This document shows positions 56,885 to 64,000 of a DNA stretch of 64,000 nt, one piece after another. Within the stretch, counting starts at the first letter, position 1; every line of letters begins with the position of its first letter. The DNA comes from Sialis fuliginosa (taxonomy: Eukaryota; Arthropoda; Insecta; Megaloptera; Sialidae): NCBI GenBank assembly GCA_961205875.1, contig OY540819.1:9054501-9118500 (forward strand), given 5' to 3'. The notes beneath the pieces are model-generated. The model made no database searches. It was not told the origin of the DNA and was given only the letters and a program-made list of their open reading frames with translations. The position numbers and the translations under genes were made by a program.

Positions 56885-57871
56885 CCCAGACATAGATGTA
56901 AAATTAAAAAAAAAAATATGTGAACAAAATGTAAGATTACAGTTATTTCATATACCTTTCTTCCCCATTTATGAAAAATATTAAAGTAGCGATCAAAGAC
57001 ATGTGCGGCTTGTTTGTTTTAATTATTGTTAGTAGGTACCTAAAAAACCTTAACAATATCCAACAGTGTATGGCTTGACCGTTATTTTTTATGTAAAATG
57101 TAATTACGCTTGACTAAAGTTTCTTCAACTTATACCTGTTAAAAAAATATAATAATACAAAAATATACATCCCTGCAAGCGTATCCAAGTGATTTTAATG
57201 ACATCTTGTGTTATTAGGTTTTGCCAAAGTCACTAAGCCCTGGTCCGGGACAACAAAACCACGGAGAGTTACAGCTTTACTTGGTTTTTGCTACGCGGCC
57301 GGTACGCCGAAGCATTTTAATTGACTCACCGGTCTTTGTAGTATATACAATCTGTTTGTGACTATTTCGACTTCATTAAAACATATATCCTCGTTTTTTG
57401 CCTTTATTTTACACTAAGTCATTATTAACTCCTAAAATGGACATCGGATGCTTTTTTTACTTGTTTAGACGTTATTTATTTTGTATTTGTTTTGAATCTG
57501 TTTGAAAGATTTCGACCAAGTGGACGTTGCCTGATTACAAAATAACTAATTATTTATTCAATTTTTTTGGTATTCTGTAGGAGGGCAATTATTTTAAGAA
57601 TGATATATTTTGTGTCTTGGCTACAAAATGTATAAACTATAAAATTATATATAAGTTAAAAAAAGTCAATGTTATAAATGTTGAATATTGTTATTAATAA
57701 ATAAGGGATCTACTATATAAATTAATAATATAAAATAATAATTATTGCTACTTTTTATGACGTTTTCTTAAACAATTTCATTCACATTTGAAAATTTAAT
57801 ACGTTAATAATTTTTCTTACGAAAAGATCGAAAATTATATACTGCTATTGACAACTGACATTATTAGAAAA
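56885..57871. other. No gene recognised; candidate conserved block
   Basis: A unique GC-richer block lies at about 57215-57345 (CCCTGGTCCGGGACAACAAA, CTACGCGGCCGGTACGCCGA). It has no open frame or repeat partner. The rest is AT-rich. Confidence 0.4.
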
Positions 57872-57963
57872 TAATTTTATTCTCTACAAAATGACGTCCT
57901 TATTTTTTTTTTATCAGTTATCATAAATCAGTAATAACAACTTCGGTAATAAAGAATAATTTT
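57872..57963 (-). mobile_element. Arm fragment of the foldback family at 7948
   Basis: On the minus strand the block order TTCTTTATTACCGAAGTTGT, ATTACTGATTTATGATAA, AAGGACGTCATTTTGTAGAG matches the left arm at 7948-8062. The opposite arm is absent. Confidence 0.65.
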
Positions 57964-58117
57964 ATTGACATACCCTAATATTGTGACTATCCTAAATAAA
58001 AATGCGAATGAATAACAATATCATATTTTTTTTAAATTTTATTAACTACGAGAAGAAAATATAATCAAAATCAATAGTATAAAATAATACTGATACAAAT
58101 GTAGCTGTAATAAAAGT

Positions 58118-58216
58118 CTAGCTGTACAAGAACCATATCGTCGGATCGCATTCACTCCTTCGTATACATAATAGACAGATAAGAGTTTCCATTTTAATGG
58201 CAGTATCGTCTGCCAT
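58118..58216 (-). CDS. Speculative first coding exon or small ORF, product unknown
   Basis: Downstream (in minus orientation) of a GC-rich islet at 58255-58330, an ATG in GCCGCGGATGG opens a 32-residue frame. It starts MADDTAIKMETLICLLCIRR and ends IWFLYS. Codons in the first half are balanced. A donor-like ATTAT|GTATAC lies at about codon 16 in the phase the micro-exon at 38599 would need. An alternative overlapping frame from ATG 58260 is longer but less natural. This could be a first exon of a minus-strand gene; support is weak. Confidence 0.2.
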   Translation of the reverse strand: MADDTAIKMETLICLLCIRRSECDPTIWFLYS

Positions 58217-58239
58217 CCGCGGCTGCTCTGAATATAATG

Positions 58240-58335
58240 ATCTTCTTCACTGAGATTCATTAACTGGGCTGTAGCTCATTAATACACAGCTGTCGGCGAT
58301 CGACGCGCCGCTCGGACTCGTGCGAAAAGGATGGG
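58240..58335. promoter_or_regulatory. GC-rich islet, possible promoter
   Basis: CACAGCTGTCGGCGATCGAC and GCGCCGCTCGGACTCGTGCG form the core, next to CATTAACTGGGCTG and GCTCATTAATACACAG. CpG-rich unique DNA next to a possible minus-strand ATG suggests a promoter or conserved element. No TATA box is evident. Confidence 0.3.
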
Positions 58336-58547
58336 TCTGTGCAAATTGTATGGGTAGGAATATTGTTGTCTCTTTTTGACAGATTTTCTGGAACGTGGTT
58401 CATTATTTTAATAGCGAAAAAATTACAGATAGAGATAATCTTATGCGAGATTGTAAGCAACCGAGATTTTATCTTGCTTTTTAAGTTATGGTGGTTTTTC
58501 TATAATCGGTTGGAAAAGAATAATGGAATTTTTAAACTATATTTGTA

Positions 58548-59631
58548 CAGGGTTACACATTAAGAGTGGATATCGACTTTATTTTCGAAACTATAAGAAT
58601 TAGAGCAATATTTCAAACTGTAACTACCCTTCAATTTGCATTTGGAAGAATAATAAAACAGCATGTAACCCCCACCCATACTCGCATCGCCCACACGCCT
58701 CTCAACTTTGAAATTTCAAATGGAACCCCCCATATTTTATTTCAGAATATTAAAGCTAGATTTATTTAATAAACTTTTTACTTCAACAAAATTTTTCTAT
58801 GGTGGACCGTTCAAGAAATATTGGGCAAGTAGTGAATTATTTTAGGGTATAGTACTTTTGCCACATTAAGGAGGATATCGACTTTATTTCGGAAACCATA
58901 AGAAATAGAACAATATTTAAAATTGTAACTACCCTGTATTGTTATTTTAATTATGTAATGTCTGGTATTACAGTCCAGCTAGTTTTACTAGCTTACAAGC
59001 ACTTTAAAATGGGGTATACAATTTATATGACAGTTCTTTTGAAGTTTCATGAAGTGATTGATAAGTATCGCACACCCGCGGTCAGTAAAATTTAACGGTA
59101 TTAAAATAGTAATGATGTTATGAAAATTATCTTGTACGGTCAGAGCCGCTTATGTTATAAAATTTGAAAAATCACTGCTCTAAATTCCAAAACGAACCCA
59201 TAGATACTATCACAGTAATACGGGCATAAGCGTATGTAAAAATTCTAAGGCAGTTAAAATTTAAAATGTTGCTATAACTCATAGATTCCAAAGTTAGTCG
59301 ATATCCACCCTAAATGTGACAAAAATACTATACCCTAAAAAATACACGCCTTGCCCAATATTTCTTGAACGGTCCACCATAGAAAAATTTTGTTGAAGTA
59401 AAAAGTTTATTAAATAAATCTAGCTTTAATATTCTGAAATAAAATATGGAGGGTTCCATTTGAAATTTCAAAGTTGAGAGGCGTGTGGGCGATGCGAGTA
59501 TGGGTGGGGGTTGCATGATATTTTATTATTCTTCCAAATGCAAATTGAACGGTAGTTACAATTTGACATATTGCTCTAATTCTTATAGTTTTCAAAATAA
59601 AGTCGATATCCACTCTTAATGTGTAACCCTG
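58548..59631. mobile_element. Foldback element with arms of about 335 bp and TA duplications
   Basis: The left arm (58548-58882) begins CAGGGTTACACATTAAGAGT. The right arm (59297-59631) is the inverted copy, and TA lies at 58546-58547 and 59632-59633. The left arm's first block (ACATTAAGAGTGGATATCGA onward) is repeated directly at about 58862, so each arm ends in two copies of the same end sequence. Mirrored 67-residue ORFs in the arms are by-products of the repeat. TA duplication and a CAGGG start suggest a mariner-related element. Confidence 0.85.
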
Positions 59632-59713
59632 TATGTATGCATATGAAAAACTATGATTTTCTTTCAGAATTAAGAATTTTTTCTTCCTATCTTGCTTCCT
59701 TTTCTAATGTACT

Positions 59714-59825
59714 ATGGACTTCAGAAGTCGTCTGCCGCCACCGTAAAGGTCAGAATCCCTTACAACATATTCAAAAATATTAAAACAAACATCATCGGAT
59801 TTTAAGGTGGAACTTATATAGTTGC
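59714..59825 (+). repeat. Dispersed repeat, copy 2 (partner at 3855)
   Basis: GGACTTCAGAAGTCGTCTGC, CATATTCAAAAATATTAA and GGTGGAACTTATATAGTT match the block at 3855-3985 in order and orientation. It lies directly between two foldback elements. Confidence 0.7.
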
Positions 59826-59837
59826 TTAGTTTTAATA

Positions 59838-60337
59838 GTCCAGTAATTTTAGATTTCAACTGCGAAAAAAATAGTAGTTAACTGAATTTTTGTATACACC
59901 TTCGTTACAGTGTTATAAATAACGTGTAAAAAGTCCCCAACGATATCGTGCCGGCGTTGCGAGATATTGAAGGTCTAACGTGACGAAAAACAGTTATTAG
60001 CGAATATCTTGCTTCCTATGACTAGCAAATAATCTATAAGGTGTGTCATTCGGATATATTAAAAGAACATTTTTTTAATCAATTTTAATCACATTTAATT
60101 GAACTACAAACATAGCGATTTATGAAAAATTACCATTCTTGTTCAATTTTGTGTTCAAAATCTTCTCCTAAGTTTTTCCAAAGTTATTTAATGGGTCTAC
60201 TAAAATAAGCTTTGGACATATTGAGTAGAAAAGAGAGAAAAAATCGTTGGGGACTTTTTACACGTTATTTATAACACTGTAACGAAGGTGTATAAAAAAC
60301 TACAGATTGGGTGTATTAATATCTAAAATTACTGGAC
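59838..60337. mobile_element. Foldback element, 500 bp, arms of about 100 bp, TA duplications
   Basis: The left arm begins GTCCAGTAATTTTAGAT and contains ACACCTTCGTTACAGTGTTA and a GTCCCCAACGAT end. The right arm (60243-60337) is its inverse. TA flanks both ends (59836-59837, 60338-60339). The centre has no open frame. Confidence 0.85.
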
Positions 60338-60339
60338 TA

Positions 60340-63300
60340 TAAGTAAAAACACAAATATACGTCCATTTCATTAATTAATTTGATATATACCAATATTTAA
60401 ATATTAAAATTAATAAAATTATTGCCACAAAATTTACTTATACAATTTTCAATAGTTTATATAAGAATTTAATCGCACAAATACTTCTTTATCAAGCAAA
60501 TGAGTTTCAAAGTTTTTGCCTTTGTTTGGTACATTGAGAAATTATTTGAATATTATAACAATCAAATGGGAGGAGCTTGGTAAGTTTATGATAAACGAAT
60601 TTCAATGAAAACTGGAAGACCACTTTTGCGTTTTACTGTACATAACTATTGTCAGTGCTAATATGATATAGATTTTTTTTTACGTAAAAGAGTTTTATCA
60701 GTTGGACTTGAAATGAGGATGCAAATAGTCCCGGCGAAGCGTGGACTATTCTTATTGAACTAATTTGCTTATGGAGAGATGCGGCTGTAACGGATCGCTC
60801 CCTCCCTCCATCGCGAACAAATATTAGAATCGTTTACATCTATCGACACATTGTGTTATTTCCAGAGTAATTGGAAAGAGGATTTTGTGAGTGATTTGTT
60901 TTGATTTCGTGTAATTAATACATGGAAATACTTTATAGAAATCAAAGCTTTCAATGTTTTAAAAAATACTTCAAATACTTTTTGGTACTTTAAGTACTTT
61001 TTAAAATATCAAAGTATTTTTTCATAAAATTTGATTTTAATTACAAAATATCGGTATGGAAAACCACACATGACTTCCATGTTCTTTAAAATCTTTTTAA
61101 ATAATTTTTAATATATGAAAAATTTCAATGGGATTTGTCAGAAATAAAACTCACCTTTATAATTAGTATTTAAAATTCAATTTTTGAGGGTGGTTTTCAC
61201 TCCTTCAATAGCTGTTTAAGCACGTACAAAAATAAATATCCCTTAGGTTCAATTGAACTGCAAATATACCAAGTTTTATCGAAATTAGTGAGATAATACT
61301 CGCAACGTTCAATTTTTAGACGATAATAGTTACAAAATTTCGAATATTTCCAAAAACCTAGTCCGATTAGCACCAAAATCAATAGATTTGGAGTGTTTAC
61401 CGAGACAAACATTTTCCTCGAAAATAATATAAATCGGTTCATTTTTACAGTAGTTATCGTAAATGAAAGAAAATTCTACAATTATCAAAATATGTATAAT
61501 TATGGAAAAATTAATCGTAATGTACATAAATTAAAAAAAAATTAATTAATATCTATCTTTTCAGAAATTTTTATAAATTTAAATTCATTTTTTTTATCTC
61601 AGAATATAAAAAAGAAATAAAATAATTGATGTAATATAGTTTTATATAAGTTTCAATTCATTGGCAAATAGAGCAAATACTTATTTTAAATTTTAATTTG
61701 ATTTTGCATATATAGTAAGAAATGTTTTGATCATCCACGTGGTACACGAATGCTATAAGTTTGAGAAACACTGAAATATCACCAAACCAAATAAATAAAT
61801 ATAATAGGCAAGCCTAAAAATAAGTTCACACTGCTATCCTTTTTCCGTTCAGCAAAAAAACACATCTTAACAAAAATCAGCTGAGCCAATTTACATTACT
61901 TAACTACGTATATAAAAGTGGACCAGACTGGTGACATTGGCGTGACAGAATGTTTTTAATGAGGCGCACAATGAAAAAGTAGCCACATTCTTTGTTACAG
62001 CCAGAAATACACCACAGCAGTCACTTATTTTAATCTTGTTTGATTTTGAAGTGTACCTATTTTAGTTATTATAAGAACATTTAATGCATCTATTGTTGTT
62101 TTTTAATATAACATCAATAAATCTCTTTATGATTATGATTTTTTTTGTAACCAGCATTTTATTTTTGATGCAAGTACTGAAGTATGCAATAAAATAACTG
62201 TAAATAAACATAAAAAACAAAATAGCAATATTACTTCAATTATTCATACCAGGGGCGCCTAAAAAAGATTTTCTGATGGGAGAAAAAACTTGTTTGGTAG
62301 TAAATTAACAAAAATGTATAGCTGCCATCTTTTCTTTGGTGTACATCAATTTTTACTAAGCACGTATACACTTATACACTTTAATGTATTAATAAATACC
62401 ATACAACTGTCTTTAAATTTGATACCCTGCAGATAACGTTTGATCTATACCAAATTTAGGTTACCTTTTTAGTTAAAAATATGAAAATATGCTACACCCT
62501 TGTAACAATTTTTATCGATATATGTTACCTTATTCGAGATGACAATGTAAAACAAGCGATTATTTCATAAAAATTAAAAATTTGTGGCAGCTTGATTGAA
62601 AATCGTTGATCTATTATAGAATATAAAATTCCGTATCTAGGAGCAATCTATTAGTTAATTAAATAGAGAGAAAAACAATAATACATGACGCTAATTGTAA
62701 TAGTAATTTAGTCTGACTTAAATTATGAACGATATAACTTTTATATAAAAAAATGGTTAAGACGATTTTATAGATAAGTAATATAACTTATTCAGGATGG
62801 TTAAAGATAGATATAAAATTCATTAAAATAAGTAACATTGATGATTATTTTCACGAATTTTAAATATTTTACGTATATATAACATCCTTTATACTCTCTA
62901 CATTATTTTCATTAGCAAAACACATACATACATAAAAATAATTAACTAATAAGGTTATCATCCTCACATTCAGAATCTAATTATTATATTATATTCAATA
63001 TGAGATAAAACATATATTTATGCATATTTTTCTTCATAAACAATAAGCTACGTGTGACATATTTCTGACTTCAATTTTAATTATACAATGTATGAAAAAA
63101 TATCTCCTACCTGAGCTAAATTAGCATGTAAATGTGCCGCTGACGCATTTTATAGAGTGTTGCCTTTGTTATTATTTACGTTATCCGAGTATGTATTAAT
63201 TATTAAATATATTTAATTAATTAATTATATTATATATGTATGAATACTGAATACGTGTTATATGTTGTGAATATTTTAACAGAAAATGTTAGTTTGGTTA

Positions 63301-63417
63301 AAGGAAAAATATAAATTAATTATAAAAATGTTACATTTATAATTTTAAGTAGGATATATACCGTTAAAATATTAGAAATATATAATTTTTGATATATGAA
63401 TTTCTTAAATCTTAATA
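60340..63417. other. No gene recognised; scattered repeat pieces
   Basis: GGTAAGTTTATGATAAACGA and ATTTCAATGAAAACTGG at 60579-60615 form an inverted Helitron-associated block. A GC-richer unique block lies at about 60725-60850 (CCCGGCGAAGCGTGG, CGGATCGCTCCCTCCCTCC). From 61180 to 61530 the sequence has repeat-like character (CCTTAGGTTCAATTGAAC, TCCGATTAGCACCAAAATCA) with overlapping domain-less minus ORFs. The remainder is AT-rich. Confidence 0.4.
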
Positions 63418-63887
63418 AGGTACTGATACCAGTCTTGGATCATACCCCAGTGTTGAACATTTGTTTAATTAAATGTACTAAATTAGAAATATTTGTTGAT
63501 ATTTGATTACTGCCATTACTGAACCATAATATATAGACACTTAACTGTAAAACATCTGAATTTCATGAAAATGGTGGATATTTAAACTAAATATTAGTGT
63601 AATCTATTTATTCTTTACTTACGACTTAACTTTTGTGTCGTAGCACTGGGTGCCAACTACTGGGTTTACTTTATCCATTACTGGAAAAAAAACATAAATA
63701 GAATAAAAGGTTATAATTTAAAAAAAAAAAACTATATTTATGGACTTTGGTAATTAAATTGATTTAATAAAAAAAATACTCGTTTTATAAGTAACATGAG
63801 TTCATGAAAAATACAAAAATGAAGCATATCAATCCCAAAAAACGGTATAACTTTCTTTTAAAGGGACCAACACTGGTGCCAGTACCT
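63418..63887 (-). mobile_element. MITE-T copy 11, inverted
   Basis: This is a 470-bp copy with ends AGGTACTGATACCAGTCTTG and ACTGGTGCCAGTACCT, and TA at 63416-63417 and 63888-63889. Part of the usual TTACAGCGTGATTTG/ATCGGCCAATAGG interior is deleted. Confidence 0.88.
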
Positions 63888-64000
63888 TATACAGGCTACA
63901 CACGAGGCAAAACAAGATTTATGTAAATCACTCTCGTCTCTAATTTTGTAACTTAAGTTTCGTCTTTCTTTCGAAAGATTTTTCTCGAAAAATATTTACT

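Noticed and set aside
58566-59613. Two nearly identical 67-residue ORFs in opposite orientation
   Set aside because: They are the same sequence seen in the two arms of the foldback element; no codon bias or domain supports a protein.
1-64000. CRISPR arrays, tRNA and rRNA genes, bacterial operons
   Set aside because: No regularly spaced repeats with unique spacers, no cloverleaf with A and B boxes, and no ribosomal segments were seen; the sequence is clearly eukaryotic.

Overview
The window looks like a non-coding, transposon-rich stretch of an insect nuclear genome. It is strongly AT-rich, has no operons, tRNAs or rRNAs, and carries GT-AG type splice signals and AATAAA polyadenylation signals. 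Its elements are animal families: Tc1/mariner-pogo, hAT, PIF/Harbinger-like, Helitron, Penelope-like and non-LTR LINEs. The mix fits a lepidopteran or hemipteran, but the sequence alone does not settle the order. Almost all computed ORFs are chance ORFs in AT-rich DNA or shadows of repeats.

The one intact long gene is a transposase at 45643-48159. It lies inside a complete pogo/Tigger-like DNA transposon (45161-48706) with terminal inverted repeats, TA target duplications, a probable 5'UTR intron, a DDD catalytic core and an unusual C-terminal PHD-type zinc finger. Clustered copies of a short GGGAGACTTG-like motif near both ends look like transposase binding sites. Two shorter elements without coding capacity (21228-22058 and 29666-30404) share its terminal sequence style and may be mobilised by the same group of transposases.

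The commonest repeat is a MITE of about 0.5 kb, named MITE-T here. It has the terminal repeat AGGTACTGGCACCAGT and TA duplications, and occurs eleven times in both orientations (333, 5047, 9130, 16450, 17448, 28627, 35302, 44422, 49840, 54495, 63418). Other elements defined by their ends include hAT-like elements with 8-bp duplications (9933, 12549, 22793, 51954), Harbinger-like MITEs with TTA duplications (14587, 25915) and a mariner-type MITE (20218). Long foldback elements lie at 7948, 26851, 56252, 58548 and 59838; the one at 26851 is split by a LINE. LINE 3' ends occur at 27072, 30454, 31329 and 49036, a Penelope-like RT remnant at 3064, and Helitron-like pieces at several places.

Host-gene evidence is thin but real. 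It consists of a probable 3'-terminal coding exon on the plus strand (17677-17814, polyA signal at 18256), a candidate 50-nt micro-exon on the minus strand (38599-38648), a possible minus-strand first exon in a GC-rich islet near 58.2 kb, and a weak exon candidate at 13269. Several short GC-richer islets with homeodomain-like TAATTA words (about 1.05, 7.6, 11.7, 15.75, 28.4, 37.1, 54.1, 57.3, 58.3 and 60.8 kb) look like conserved regulatory sequence in large introns or intergenic space.
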